Assembly (NCBI RefSeq): GCF_000319305.2
Contig: NZ_AMWJ02000001.1
Location: 1,961,001-2,025,000 of the forward strand
DNA length: 64,000 nucleotides
DNA from: Pseudomonas bharatica CSV86
Lineage (GTDB): Bacteria > Pseudomonadota > Gammaproteobacteria > Pseudomonadales > Pseudomonadaceae
Direction of reading: 5' to 3'
Each line of letters starts with the position of its first letter. The stretch's first letter is position 1. The position numbers and the translations under genes were made by a program. Below the pieces are notes generated by a model that saw only the letters and a program-made list of their open reading frames with translations, was not told where the DNA came from and ran no database searches. This document shows positions 39,541-50,271 of this stretch, piece by piece.

Positions 39541-41700
39541 TCATGCCTCTTCGTCCCGCACCAGTTCCAGCAACACCAGGCTGCGTCCGGTCACTTCGTA
39601 GGGGCTGCCAAACGCCAGCTTCGGCGATTTGCGCCGCTTCGGCTGGTTGGTATCGATCAGCGCACTCCAGTACTCGCCCTGGGGCACCTCGGGCAAGGTG
39701 AAGGGCACGGTGTCGTGATGCGCATTGACGATCAACAGCAAGGTGGCGTCCGCCCCCGGCTTGCGGATCCCGGTGACCTGGGCGCGTCCGTCCATCAACA
39801 TCCCCAGGCAGCGGCCATTGGCGTCTTCCCACTGTTCGACGCTCATTTCGTTGGCATCCGGCGCCAGCCAGGTGACGTCCTTGACCCCGATCGCTTCGTT
39901 GTAGTCGCCCACCAGGAAGCGCGCCCGGCGCAGGATCGGATAGCTCTGGCGCAGCCGGGTCAGGCGCTTGACGAAGGCCAGCAGTTCCTTGCCGTCTTCG
40001 TCCAGGTCCCAGTTGATCCAGCCGATCTCGCTGTCCTGGCAATAGGCATTGTTGTTGCCGTGCTGGGTGCGGCTGAACTCGTCGCCGGCGACGATCATCG
40101 GCGTGCCCTGGGCCAGCAGCAGGGTGGCGAACAGGTTGCGCATCTGGCGCAGGCGCAGGGCGTTGATTTCCGGGTCGTCCGTCGGGCCTTCGACACCGTG
40201 GTTCCAGGACAGGTTGTTGTTGCTGCCGTCCTGGTTGTTTTCGTCGTTGTCCTCGTTGTGCTTGTCGTTGTACGAAACCAGGTCGCGCAGGGTGAAGCCA
40301 TCATGGGCGGTGATGAAGTTGACCGATGCGTAAGGCCGGCGACCACGGCGGTTGAACAGCTCGCCGGAGGCGGTCATGCGCGCGGCGAAATCGGCCAGTT
40401 GGCCTTCGTCGCCTTTCCAGAACGCCCGCACGGTATCGCGGAAGCGGTCGTTCCATTCCGCCCAGCCCGGGGCGAAGTTGCCCACCTGGTAGCCGCCCGG
40501 GCCGCAGTCCCAGGGCTCGGCGATCAGCTTGACCTGGCGCAGCAAAGGGTCCTGGCGGCAGGCCACGAGGAAGCTGTGGCGCTCGTCGAAGCCCTCGTGG
40601 TAACGGCCGAGAATGGTCGCCAGGTCGAAGCGGAAACCGTCCACATGCATCTCGCCGGCCCAGTAGCGCAGCGAGTCGGTGACCAGCTGGAGGACGCAAG
40701 GATGGCTGAGGTCGAGGGTGTTGCCGGTGCCGGAATCGTTGATGTAGTAACGCTTGTCATCGGGCATCAGGCGGTAGTACGAGGCGTTGTCGATACCGCG
40801 CATGGACAGGGTCGGGCCAAGCTCGTTGCCCTCGGCGGTGTGGTTGTAGACCACATCGAGGATCAGCTCCAGGCCGGCATCGTGCAGGTGCGCGACCATC
40901 TCCTTGAACTCGGCGATCTTGCCCTTGGCCAGGTAACGCGGATGGGGCGCGAAGAAGGCGATGCTGTTGTAGCCCCAGTAGTTGTTCAGGCCTTTTTGCA
41001 GCAGGTGCTGGTCGTTGACGAAGGCATGGATCGGCAGCAGTTCGATGGCGGTTACGCCGAGGTCCTTGATGTGCCCGATCAGGTCGTCGTTCATCAGCCC
41101 GGCGAAGGTGCCGCGGGCGGCATCGGGCACGGACGGATGGCGCATGCTGATGCCGCGCACGTGGGCTTCGTAGACGATGGTCTTTTCCCAGGGCGTGCCC
41201 ACGCGGCGGTCGCGGCCCCAGGTGTAGGCCGGGTCGATGACCTTGCACTTGGGCACGTAGGGCGCGCTGTCACGTTCATCGAAGCTGAGGTCGCCGTCCG
41301 GGTGGCCGATGGTATAGCCGAACAGCGCCTCCGACCATTTGAGGCTGCCCACCAGTTGCTTGGCATAGGGGTCGATCAGCAGCTTGTTGGGGTTGAAGCG
41401 ATGGCCGTTGTGCGGCTCGTACGGGCCATGTACGCGGTAGCCGTAGATCAGGCCGGGATGGGCATCGGGCAGGTAGCCGTGGAAGATCTCGTCGGTGTAC
41501 TCGGGCAGTTCGATGCGCTCGATCTCGGTTTCGCCGCTGGCGTCGAACAGGCATAGCTCGACCTTGGTGGCGTTGGCCGAGAAGATGGCGAAGTTGACCC
41601 CAAGGCCATCCCAGGTCGCACCGAGGGGGAAGGGCAGGCCTTCACGGATGCGCGAGGGTTCGGTGTGTACGTTTGCGGGTTTTTCTTGACGACGGCTCAT
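39541..41700 (-). CDS. glgX: Glycogen debranching enzyme (GlgX)
   Basis: A 719-aa GH13_11 isoamylase-type enzyme that removes alpha-1,6 branches. A CBM48 domain at residues about 20-115 (PFPLGATWDGLGVNFAIFSANATKVELCLFD) precedes the barrel: IYEAHVRG-type strand, IELLPIHAFVND, LDVVYNHTAEGNELGP, nucleophile D359 in VDGFRFDLATILG, acid/base E395 in KLIAEPWDCG, and NFITAHDGFTLRDLV. The debranched chains would feed TreY/MalQ. It is the last gene of the glgA block, 94 bp after the DUF2934 gene. Confidence 0.96.
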   Translation of the reverse strand: MSRRQEKPANVHTEPSRIREGLPFPLGATWDGLGVNFAIFSANATKVELCLFDASGETEIERIELPEYTDEIFHGYLPDAHPGLIYGYRVHGPYEPHNGHRFNPNKLLIDPYAKQLVGSLKWSEALFGYTIGHPDGDLSFDERDSAPYVPKCKVIDPAYTWGRDRRVGTPWEKTIVYEAHVRGISMRHPSVPDAARGTFAGLMNDDLIGHIKDLGVTAIELLPIHAFVNDQHLLQKGLNNYWGYNSIAFFAPHPRYLAKGKIAEFKEMVAHLHDAGLELILDVVYNHTAEGNELGPTLSMRGIDNASYYRLMPDDKRYYINDSGTGNTLDLSHPCVLQLVTDSLRYWAGEMHVDGFRFDLATILGRYHEGFDERHSFLVACRQDPLLRQVKLIAEPWDCGPGGYQVGNFAPGWAEWNDRFRDTVRAFWKGDEGQLADFAARMTASGELFNRRGRRPYASVNFITAHDGFTLRDLVSYNDKHNEDNDENNQDGSNNNLSWNHGVEGPTDDPEINALRLRQMRNLFATLLLAQGTPMIVAGDEFSRTQHGNNNAYCQDSEIGWINWDLDEDGKELLAFVKRLTRLRQSYPILRRARFLVGDYNEAIGVKDVTWLAPDANEMSVEQWEDANGRCLGMLMDGRAQVTGIRKPGADATLLLIVNAHHDTVPFTLPEVPQGEYWSALIDTNQPKRRKSPKLAFGSPYEVTGRSLVLLELVRDEEA

Positions 41701-41794
41701 GGGTCACCTGAAGCGATTCTAGGGGTACAGGAGGCCTGCACGACAGCCCGGAGGCTGTCGCGTGTGGCGGATCAAACGATTTGGAAGCCCGGGA

Positions 41795-42106
41795 TCAGAG
41801 CGGGGCGGGTTTCTTCGGTGCGCGCGGTTTTTTCGCCGCAGCGGGCGCCGGCTTGCTCACGGCAGGTTTGCTGCCCAGGCTCGCAGCCGGTTCGGCCTTG
41901 GGCTTGGCCGCGGCCCTGGGCTTGGCCGGCGTGCTGGCGGCCTTGCCCGCCGTCTTGCCGGCGGACTTGGCTTGCGGCGCCAGGGCTTCGGCCTCGGCCA
42001 GCTTGCGCGCCATGTCCCAATGGCGCTCTTCCTGACCTTCGGGTTTGCCTTCCGACTCCCAGATCTGGTACGCGAATTCGCGTATGCGTTTTTCTTCGAC
42101 ACTCAT
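41795..42106 (-). CDS. DUF2934 protein with Lys/Ala/Pro-rich tail
   Basis: A 103-aa protein. Residues about 1-40 (EEKRIREFAYQIWESEGKPEGQEERHWDMARKLA) are a DUF2934 domain, a short helical module of unknown function; the rest is a low-complexity AKPK/PAAKK-rich tail resembling histone-H1-like nucleic-acid-binding tails. The ATG at 42106 is 2 bp after the treY stop, so it is coupled to treY. DUF2934 genes are regularly embedded in Pseudomonas trehalose/glucan loci, which hints at a stress-related role. Confidence 0.85.
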   Translation of the reverse strand: MSVEEKRIREFAYQIWESEGKPEGQEERHWDMARKLAEAEALAPQAKSAGKTAGKAASTPAKPRAAAKPKAEPAASLGSKPAVSKPAPAAAKKPRAPKKPAPL

Positions 42107-42108
42107 GG

Positions 42109-44894
42109 CTAGGCTCCTGATGACTCGATGCGATCGATAAAGAGATTCACGGGAAAGTGTTCCAGCGCGCTGTTCAGCCACAGCTCTCTGTTGTGTGTGA
42201 CTACGCGCTGCTCGAAAAGTCCCGAACAGTTGCTGGCAGGCAGTTCGAACGGCAACAGCACCCGCGTGTCGTCCCAGTTCTGCGCCGGGATCAGCGGTTG
42301 CGCCTGGCCACCGAGCAGGCCGGCGGCCAGGCGTGGCACGACGACCACCGCCTGTTGCCCGTCGTGCACACGGGCGAAGGCCAGGACACGCTCGGCATGC
42401 TTGCCAAGCACCTGCAGCGGCAGGTAGTCACCGTGCAGGAACAGGTCCGGGAAGCGTTGGCGGCGCTCCAGCACCTGGCCGATCAAGGCTTGCTTGACCC
42501 GTCCGTCGCGCCACTGGCCGAGCAGTTCGCCGACGGGCAGGTCCTCGCCCAGGGCCTGGCGCCGGGCAGTGAAGTCCACGGGACGGCGGTTGTCCGGGTC
42601 GACCAGGCTGAAGTCCCAGAACTCGGCGCCCTGGTACAGGTCCGGGATCCCCGGTGCGGTCATGCGCAGCAGGGTCTGCACCAGGCTGTTGAGCGCACCC
42701 GGGCACGCCAGCGCCAGTGCCGCTTCGGCGATGGAACGACGCAGTTGCTGGCATTGGGCATCCAGCAGGATGGCGTCAAGGAAGGCCGCGCAGGCCGCTT
42801 CGTAAGGCTCGTTGTTGGCGCTCCAGCTGCTGCGCAGCTTGGCTTCGCGCAGCGCCTTGACCTGCCACTGCCGCAGGCGCTCGGCATAGCCGTGCAGGCC
42901 GACGCCGTCGTTCGGGTCGAGGTCCAGCGGCCAGCTGCCAAGCAGGGTCTGGTAGAGCATCAGTTCATCACCGGCCGAGGGCGCCGGGCCGTCGGCCAGT
43001 GCTTCGCGTAGCGGCGCGGCGAGCTCGCGCCAGTGTTCGACGCGATGGGCATACCATTCCGGCCGTTCGCTGATCACTGCCAGTCGCGCGCGCATGTCTT
43101 CGCCGCGCTTGTGGTCGTGGGTGGCGGTGGCCAGCAGGTTGCCCGGAAACGCCGCCAGGCGTTGCTGGCAGTGGGCGTGGAAGACAGCGGGCGGCGCGCT
43201 GAAGCGCTCGGCATCGAAGCCGACGTCGTTACGCGACAGCAGTACCGCCGAACGATAGAAGGCGGTGTCCTCGACCGCCTTGGCGGCGGTGGGCGAGGTC
43301 AGTTGCTGGAAGCGCACGCAGGCATGGCGCAACTGCTTGCGCGCCCGTCCCGGTGGCAGGCTGCGCCAAGGCTCGCCGCCGAGCCAGCGTTGCAGGTAGT
43401 CGAGAACGTTGGCATCGGCATCGCCGAGGCTGGCCCGCGCCTGCTCCAGGGCCTGCTGGAAGAAAGCTTCGTCCTCGGCAGGGCGGCCACAGGCGCCGAT
43501 ATAGGTGCGGTACACCGGGTAGTGCTCGACCAGCGCCTGCAATGCCCGGCGAATGGCGCCGAGGGTCAGGTCGCGGCTCATCACGTCGTTGCGGGCGACC
43601 TGCAACAGGGCCTGGGCCACCGACTCGAAATCGCCGGCCAGGGTGCCCTGCAACACCAGTTGACGCGCCTGGCGCACTTCGTCGGTGAAGGCCGGACGCT
43701 CGCTAAGGTCCTGCCATAGCGCGGTCAGCGCAGCTTCGCCGGCCGGGTCGTGCTGCAGCAGCGAGACCTGGTTCATGAATTCATAGCCCGTGGTGCCGTC
43801 CACCCCCAGTCGCGGTGCAGGCGCTCATCGGCGCCGAGGATCTTCTCGACATAGATCGGCAGATGCTCCAGCGCCGCGTCCAGCGGTCGCCCGGCGAGCA
43901 GGGCGGTGGTGCGCCGGCGCAGCTTGCGGCAGTAGCCACGCGGGTCGGCCAGGCCGTCGATATGGTCGATGCGCAAGCCGTCCACCAGGCCCCGGGCGAT
44001 CAGTTCGAAGACCTTGCCGTGGGTGGCTTCGAACACGGTCGGTTTTTCCACCCGCAGGCCGCCCAGCTCGTTGACGTCGAAGAAGCGTCGCCAGTTGATA
44101 TCGTCGGCGGCCGTGCGCCAGCTTGCCAGCCGGTAGTGCTGGCGTTCGAGAAGGGCGTGCAGGCGCTGGAAACCTTCGGGCTGGCGCGAGTCGAAGCCCT
44201 CCAGCAAACGCTCGATATCCACCGCGTGCTGGGCATTGCGTGCCAGCCCGGCCAGCGCTTGCAGCAGCGCTTCGGCCTCGTCCGGGTTGGCGCAGGCAGC
44301 GAAGCGTCCGGCCAGTTCGCGCAGCTCGCTTAACTGGCTGCCGGCAAGGATCAGGCCGTAGTCCGCTGGGCTGATGGGGAAGCGGTGGTCGTGGTGGTGG
44401 ATGAGGAAGTGTCCGCTGGCAGCGTCGAACCGCAGCGGTGCGGCGCCTTGCTGCAGGACCTTGCCGTAGTCGTCGGCGAGGAACGGCAGGAGCAATTGGC
44501 CTTCGAGCAGCGGATCCGGGGAGTGCCACTGGATATCGAAGAACTCGGCATAGCGGCTGCGCCGGCCCCAGGCCAGCAGGTCCTGCCACCAGCGGTTGTG
44601 TTCGCCGCCCACGGCCATATGGTTGGACACGATATCCAGCAGCAGGCCCATGCCGTGCTGGCGCAGGGCGGCCACCAGCCGTTCGAGGGCCGCTTCGCCG
44701 CCCAGCTCCGGGTTGACCCGGGTCGGATCCACCACGTCATAGCCGTGCATGGAACCGGGGCGCGCCTCCAGCAGCGGCGAGGCATAGACATGGCTGATGC
44801 CCAGGCGGGCGAAGTAGGGCACCAGCGGCACGGCGTCGTCGAGGGTGAAACCTGCGTGGAATTGCAGGCGCAGGGTCGCGGTCAGGGCTTTCAT
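42109..44894 (-). CDS. treY: Malto-oligosyltrehalose synthase (TreY), single-base frameshift
   Basis: TreY rearranges the reducing-end alpha-1,4 bond of malto-oligosaccharides to alpha,alpha-1,1, the first step of trehalose production from glucan. The 5' part (44894 to about 43808) has TLRLQFHAGFTLDDAVPLVPYFARLGISHVYASPL, GLLLDIVSNHMAV and the catalytic GLRIDHIDGLADPRGY; the 3' part starts DGTTGYEFMNQVSLL and includes ATHDHKRGEDMRARLAV and MTAPGIPDLYQGAEFWDF. The two frames join if one G is added to the C run at top-strand 43803-43807 (reads RDWGVDGTTGYEF), giving 928 aa, the normal TreY size. It overlaps malQ by ATGA. Confidence 0.93.
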
Positions 44895-46957
44895 CGGTCG
44901 CGCTCCCAGGCTTGTTCGCGCGCCTGCGCGAGGAGTTCGAGGCGGCGCGCGGCGTCGGCATCGTCGAGCAGCGCCGCGGCCGGGGCGGCGAAGCGCCGGC
45001 GCCAGTTGGGATGGCCGTCGATGGTGCCGGGCAGGTTGGGTTGTTCATCGACCCCGAGCAGGTCTTCCAGCGGCAGCAGCACCAACGGGGCGCGGGTATG
45101 GCCGAGCAGGCGCACACTGGCGTCGATCACGGCATCGGGGTTCTGCAGCGGGGTGTGATAGTTGCGTTCCAGCAATTGGCCTAGTCCCTTGATTTCGGTC
45201 TGTCGGGTGTCGCGCCAGTCGCGTTCGGTGATGGCGTCGATCAGTTGCAGGCGGTGGTTCCAGTCGATGTCCCGGGAGGCCAGCCAGCCGGCCAGCGGCG
45301 GCAGGTCGTGGGTGCTGGTGGTGGCCAGAGCGCTGTCGGGCCAGTCGAGGATGGGCTTGAAATGCCCCGGCGGGTCCTGCTCGAAGAGCAATACGCGCAT
45401 GCCGAGGATGCCCCTGGCCGCGAGCTTTTCCCGCAGGCCCTCGGGCACGGTGCCGAGGTCTTCGCCAAGGATGATCGCCCGGTGGCGTACCGACTCCAGC
45501 GCCAGCAGGCGCAGCAGGTCGTCGATCGGGTAATGCAGGTAGGCACCTTCCTGGGGACTGGCTCCGGCGGGAATCAGCCACAGGCGGTAAAGGCCCATCA
45601 CATGGTCGATGCGCAGGCCGCCGGCATGGGCCAGGTTGGCCCGCAGCATTTCGATGAAGGCGCGAAAGCCATTGCGCTTGAGGCCCTGCGGCGAGAAGGC
45701 GCTGATCCCCCAGTTCTGTCCGGCGCGATTGAGGATGTCCGGGGGCGCGCCGACATGCACGTTGGCAAGCAACTCGGCCTGCCGGCTCCAGGCCTGGCTA
45801 CCGGCACCGTCGGCACCCACGGCGAGGTCGGCGATCAGGCCCACGGCCATGCCCTGGCCACGTGCGGCCTGCTGCACCCGTTGCAGGCCACGGGCTACCA
45901 GCCATTGGCAGAACGCGTAGTACTCGATGGCGGCCGGGTAGTGCTCGGCGAACCGTGCCACTTCGAGGCTGCCCGGGTCACGCCAGTCGTCATGCCAGTT
46001 GCGCCAGTCGGTACCGATGCCGCGGCTGGCGGCGGCATCGAGCAGGGCTTCGTAACGGCAATGGTCCTCCAGCGGCTGGCCACCGGCCTTGCGAAAGCTT
46101 TGGAAATCCTCTCGCAGCGGATGCTCGCCGCGGCTGAAGTCACGGTACAGCGCGCGCAGCAATTTCTGCTTGGCTGCCGCGGCCAGGGGCCAGTCGATCA
46201 GCGGCAATTGCTCGAGCTCTTCGAAAGGCTGTTCAAGGGACTCCTTCGCAACCCGTACCACCCGCTCGCCGAGCAGCAGTTCCGGGCTGGCATACAGGGC
46301 ATTGAAGAACAGGCGGCTGGACGGCGAATAGGGGCTGAAGGTGTGGCTGTCGTTGGCGAACATCGCATGGGTCGGACTGATCGCCAGCGCGTCGGCGCCG
46401 CGTTCGGCTGCGCTGCGGGCCAGGGCTTCGAGGGCCTGGCAGTCGCCGAAGCCGCCATCACCGGGGCGTCGCAGGCTGTACAACTGGGCACTGATGCCCC
46501 ACGCGCGGGGCGTGGCCTGGTGCTGCGCGTCGGCCAGGGTGAAGCAGCGCTGCGGCGCTACGGCAACCGTGAAGCCCTCGCCGTTTATGTTCAGGCGGTG
46601 GTAACCGATCGGCAAACCGGCCGGCAGCTTGCCATGGGCATCGAGGCGCAGGGCTTGCTCGCTGCCGTCTTCCAAGGTTGCGTGGACCAGGCTGGCGCCG
46701 TCGAACCAGCGCGACAGGTCCAGCGGGGCATCGACATCCGCGGTCAGCAGGGGCGGCAGGTGTTGCCCGTCTTCGGCGTCTTCCAGTGCCGCCAGGCTGC
46801 TGGCGACGCTGTCCGGATCGTCGGCGGGGTGGCCAAGGGCGCCGAGGATCCGGCGCAGATTGGCTTCGCTGACCTGTTGTGCACGGCCGTTGGCGTCTAT
46901 CCAGTCCACGGCGACGCCAGCGCGTCGGGCCAGATGGTGCAGTTGCAGGTCACTCAT
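44891..46957 (-). CDS. malQ: 4-alpha-glucanotransferase (amylomaltase, MalQ)
   Basis: A 688-aa GH77 enzyme disproportionating malto-oligosaccharides. An N-terminal extension of about 150 residues precedes the catalytic domain (RAWGISAQLYSLRRPGDGGFGDCQALE, ISPTHAMFANDSHTFSPYSPSSRLFFN). Catalytic residues lie in GGLRIDHVMGLYRLWLIP (nucleophile Asp), IILGEDLGTVP (acid/base Glu) and STHDLPPLAGW. It overlaps treY and treZ by 4 bp on each side, and probably adjusts chain length for TreY. Confidence 0.95.
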   Translation of the reverse strand: MSDLQLHHLARRAGVAVDWIDANGRAQQVSEANLRRILGALGHPADDPDSVASSLAALEDAEDGQHLPPLLTADVDAPLDLSRWFDGASLVHATLEDGSEQALRLDAHGKLPAGLPIGYHRLNINGEGFTVAVAPQRCFTLADAQHQATPRAWGISAQLYSLRRPGDGGFGDCQALEALARSAAERGADALAISPTHAMFANDSHTFSPYSPSSRLFFNALYASPELLLGERVVRVAKESLEQPFEELEQLPLIDWPLAAAAKQKLLRALYRDFSRGEHPLREDFQSFRKAGGQPLEDHCRYEALLDAAASRGIGTDWRNWHDDWRDPGSLEVARFAEHYPAAIEYYAFCQWLVARGLQRVQQAARGQGMAVGLIADLAVGADGAGSQAWSRQAELLANVHVGAPPDILNRAGQNWGISAFSPQGLKRNGFRAFIEMLRANLAHAGGLRIDHVMGLYRLWLIPAGASPQEGAYLHYPIDDLLRLLALESVRHRAIILGEDLGTVPEGLREKLAARGILGMRVLLFEQDPPGHFKPILDWPDSALATTSTHDLPPLAGWLASRDIDWNHRLQLIDAITERDWRDTRQTEIKGLGQLLERNYHTPLQNPDAVIDASVRLLGHTRAPLVLLPLEDLLGVDEQPNLPGTIDGHPNWRRRFAAPAAALLDDADAARRLELLAQAREQAWERDR

Positions 46958-48717
46958 GGGGCAGGCTCCGCTGCTGTGGTGGAATCGAGACTGACCAGGG
47001 CGCTGTACGGGTGCAGCGTGCCTGGCTGGTGCACTTCTTCAGTGCAGTTGAACAGCGGTTGATAGGTAGCCGGCAGGTGCGTCTGCACCGGATCCGGGCC
47101 GAGGTTGAGGTCGATGCGCAGTTCGCTGCCGTTACCCAGGCGCCAACGGGCACTGACTGCCCTGTCGCCGAGCACCTGTGCACCCAGTGCGCGGGTGCCA
47201 GGCAGATGGGGCACCAAGTGCTGGCGACGCAGGTCCAGCAGCCGTTTGTAGAAGGCCTCCCAGTCGTCGCTGTCGGCGTTGCGCCGCGGTCGTGAGTCGA
47301 GGAAGGTCTGCAGCGCGTTGGGGTCGGGGATCCGCGCCCTTTGCGCCGGGTCGGCAAAGGCGGCGAAGCCCTTGAACTCGGCGCGGCGGCCTTCGCGCAC
47401 GGCGTCGGCCAGTTCGTCGTGATGGTCGGTGAAGAACAGGAACGGCGACTCGCTGGCCCACTCGTCGCCCATGAACAGCAGCGGGATCATCGGCGACAAC
47501 AGCAGCAGCGTGGTCGCCGCGCGCAACGCCTGGGGCGAGCACAGGCTGGACAGGCGCTCGCCCAAGGCGCGGTTGCCGGTCTGGTCGTGGTTCTGCAGGA
47601 ACAGCACGAAGGCCGTCGGCGGCAGGTGCGCGCTCGGTTCGCCACGGGGCGTGCCGTGGTGGCTGGTTTCGCCCTGGTAGACGAAACCCTCGCCCAGGCA
47701 GCGCGCCAGGCGCTCGGTCGGCGCCTGGAAGTCCGCGTAGTAGCCTTCCTTCTCGCCGGTCAGCATGACGTGCAGGGTGTTGTGGCCGTCGTCATTCCAT
47801 TGGCCATCGAAGGCGCTTTCCAGAAGGCTCGCCTGGTTCGCTTCGTTCTCCAGTACCAGCCAGCAATGGCGGTCCTCGCCGCAATGCTGGCGCACGGCGC
47901 TGGACAGCACGCGGAGAAAATCGGGGTCCTCGATGGCATGGACCGCGTCCAGGCGCAGCCCATCGAAGCGGTAGTCGCTGAGCCACATCAGCGCGTTTTC
48001 AATGAAGAAGTCACGCACTTGCGGGCGGCGGAAGTCGATGGCGGCGCCCCAGGGCGTGTGCTTGTCCTCGCGGAAGAAGCGCTCGGCGTAGCGGTGCAGG
48101 TAATTGCCATCCGGGCCGAAGTGGTTGTAGACCACATCGAGCATGACCATCAGGCCCAGGCCATGGGCCTGGTCGATCAACGCCATCAACTCGTCCGGGC
48201 TGCCGTAGCTGTGCTGCGGCGCGAAGGGCAGGACGCCGTCGTAGCCCCAGTTGCGCTCGCCGGGAAACTGGTTGATCGGCATCAGCTCGATCGCGTTGAT
48301 GCCCAGTTCGACGAGGCGCGGCAGCTCGCGCATGACCCCGGCATAGCCACCTAGCAGCCCGACATGCAGTTCCTGGATGACCGCCTCGGTCCATGGCCGC
48401 CCGCGCCATTGCTCATGGCGCCAGTGATGACGCCCGGGCGCGACGACCTGGCTCGGGCCATGCACACCCTGGGGCTGGAAGCGCGAGGCCGGATCGGGAA
48501 CCGACAGCTCGCCATCGATCCGGTAGCGGTACAGGGCACCCTGGGCGCAGCGCCGGTGCAGGCGGAACCAGCCGTCGGCCTCGGGGGCCATGGCGAACGT
48601 GGCGCCGTCCAGTTCCAGTTCGACGGTACGGGCGTCAGGCGCCCAGAGCGAGAAGCAGGTGCGCTGGCCGTCTTCGACCAGCGCACCATGGGTGAAGCGC
48701 AGGGGCAGTGCCGGCAT
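46954..48717 (-). CDS. treZ: Malto-oligosyltrehalose trehalohydrolase (TreZ)
   Basis: A 587-aa GH13_10 hydrolase that releases free trehalose from the product of TreY. It has an N-terminal CBM48-like domain (CFSLWAPDARTVELELDG), then IQELHVGLLGGYAGVMRELPRLVELGINAIELMPINQFPGERNWGYDG, nucleophile in FDGLRLDAVHAIEDPDF, acid/base in WLVLENEANQASL, and FLQNHDQTGNRALGERL. It starts 3 bp after the glgA stop and overlaps malQ, so the four genes glgA-treZ-malQ-treY form one coupled unit. Confidence 0.95.
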   Translation of the reverse strand: MPALPLRFTHGALVEDGQRTCFSLWAPDARTVELELDGATFAMAPEADGWFRLHRRCAQGALYRYRIDGELSVPDPASRFQPQGVHGPSQVVAPGRHHWRHEQWRGRPWTEAVIQELHVGLLGGYAGVMRELPRLVELGINAIELMPINQFPGERNWGYDGVLPFAPQHSYGSPDELMALIDQAHGLGLMVMLDVVYNHFGPDGNYLHRYAERFFREDKHTPWGAAIDFRRPQVRDFFIENALMWLSDYRFDGLRLDAVHAIEDPDFLRVLSSAVRQHCGEDRHCWLVLENEANQASLLESAFDGQWNDDGHNTLHVMLTGEKEGYYADFQAPTERLARCLGEGFVYQGETSHHGTPRGEPSAHLPPTAFVLFLQNHDQTGNRALGERLSSLCSPQALRAATTLLLLSPMIPLLFMGDEWASESPFLFFTDHHDELADAVREGRRAEFKGFAAFADPAQRARIPDPNALQTFLDSRPRRNADSDDWEAFYKRLLDLRRQHLVPHLPGTRALGAQVLGDRAVSARWRLGNGSELRIDLNLGPDPVQTHLPATYQPLFNCTEEVHQPGTLHPYSALVSLDSTTAAEPAP

Positions 48718-48720
48718 GGC

Positions 48721-50271
48721 TCACCCCCGCACGCACGTGGCGCGAACGACCAGGTCCTCGTAGAGCCGGGCGTAGGGTTCCACTGCCTGGCACCAGTTGA
48801 AGGGTTGGGTCATGGCCAGGCAGCGCATGGCGTTGAGCAGCGGCTTTTTCTCGAACACGTAGAAGGCCCGGCCCAGGGCTTCGCGATAGCTCTCGACGGT
48901 GGATTCGTCGAAGAGGAAGCCGGTCACGCCGTTTTCGATGGTGTCGGCCAGGCCGCCGGTGTTGCGGGCGATCGGCAACGAGCCAAAGCGCTGGGCGTAC
49001 ATCTGGCTCAGGCCACAAGGTTCGTAGCGTGACGGCATCAGCAGGAAGTCGCTGCCGGCGAACATGCGCCGGGCATCGGTTTCGTTGAAGCCGATGCGCA
49101 CGCCGATCCGGCCCGGGAAGCGCAGGGCCAGCTCGCGCATGGCCTGTTCCTCTTCGGGCTCGCCGCGGCCGATCACCGCGAGCTGGCCGCCCTGCTGGAC
49201 GATGTACTCGGCCACGCCCAGGGTCAGGTCCAGGCCCTTCTGGTAGACCAGGCGCGAAACCACGGCGAACAGCGGCCCGGTGGAAGGCTCAAGGCCGAAC
49301 AGCTCGCGAACCTGGGTGGCGTTGGCCGCTTTGCCTTCCCAATCGTTCAGGCCGAAATTATGTTGCAGGTGGCTGTCGGTGGCCGAGTTCCAGCTCTCGT
49401 CGATGCCGTTTGGGATACCGCTCAGCAGCCCTTGCTGGGCCTTGCTGGCGAGGAAGCCGTCGAGTCCGCAGCCGAACGCCGGCGTGGTGATCTCGCGGGC
49501 GTAGGTGGCGCTGACCGTGGTGATGTGGCTGGAGTAAGCCAGGCCCGCCTTGAGGAACGACAGCTTGCCGTAGAACTCCATGCCTTCCTGTTGCAGCGCA
49601 TGCTCGGGAATCGCCAGCTCCGGGCAGCAGCCCAGGCTGTGCACGCCCTGGTAGGCAAGGTTATGGATGGTGAACAGGGTCGGCGTGTTCAGGCCGCGCC
49701 AGTGCATGTAGGCGGGGGCCAGGCCCGCAGGCCAGTCGTGGGCATGGATCAGCTCGGGCGTCCAGTGGACCATGCCTTCGCCGGCAGCGATTTCCGCCGC
49801 CGCCAGGCCCAGGCGGGCAAAGCGGATATGGTTGTCCGGCCAGTCGCGACCGTTGTTGGCGCCGTACGGCGTGCCTTCGCGCTGGTACAGCTCGGGGCAG
49901 ATCAGCACGTAGATGACCAGGCCGTCGGGCAGGTCCATGCGCCCGATCTGGCAAGGCGGCAGGGCGGCATGGCCACCGAGGTGGCCGACCACATGGATGG
50001 GGTAGTCGCTGTCCATGACCTGGGGGTAGCCCGGAATCAGCACCCGCACATCGTGCAAATGGCGCAGGGCGCGGGGCAGGGCGGCGGAGACGTCGCCAAG
50101 GCCGCCGGTCTTGACCAGGTCGGCGATTTCCGAAGTGACGAACAAGACTTTGCGTTTGTGCCGGTTCTGCCTGTTATCGCCAATGAAGCCACGGCCGGTG
50201 GTGACGATATCACTGCCCACGGGGGCGCTGGTGTCTGGATTGAACTGCGGTTCGACAGCGGCACTGATCAT
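48721..50271 (-). CDS. glgA: Glycogen/starch synthase-type glucosyltransferase (GlgA)
   Basis: A 516-aa GT5 glycosyltransferase. After a 40-residue N-terminal extension come VLFVTSEIADLVKTGGLGDVSAALPRAL (NDP-glucose-binding KTGGL), the central IHAHDWPAGLAPAYMHWRG, and the GT-B C-domain RLVYQKGLDLTLGVAEYIV and LMPSRYEPCGLSQMYAQRFGSLPIARNTGGLADTI. It makes the linear alpha-1,4-glucan that TreY/TreZ convert to trehalose. No glgC is present in the window, so the source of its sugar nucleotide lies elsewhere. A possible AlgU-like pair (GAACCT, N17, TCAGG; 50506-50479) lies upstream. Confidence 0.94.
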   Translation of the reverse strand: MISAAVEPQFNPDTSAPVGSDIVTTGRGFIGDNRQNRHKRKVLFVTSEIADLVKTGGLGDVSAALPRALRHLHDVRVLIPGYPQVMDSDYPIHVVGHLGGHAALPPCQIGRMDLPDGLVIYVLICPELYQREGTPYGANNGRDWPDNHIRFARLGLAAAEIAAGEGMVHWTPELIHAHDWPAGLAPAYMHWRGLNTPTLFTIHNLAYQGVHSLGCCPELAIPEHALQQEGMEFYGKLSFLKAGLAYSSHITTVSATYAREITTPAFGCGLDGFLASKAQQGLLSGIPNGIDESWNSATDSHLQHNFGLNDWEGKAANATQVRELFGLEPSTGPLFAVVSRLVYQKGLDLTLGVAEYIVQQGGQLAVIGRGEPEEEQAMRELALRFPGRIGVRIGFNETDARRMFAGSDFLLMPSRYEPCGLSQMYAQRFGSLPIARNTGGLADTIENGVTGFLFDESTVESYREALGRAFYVFEKKPLLNAMRCLAMTQPFNWCQAVEPYARLYEDLVVRATCVRG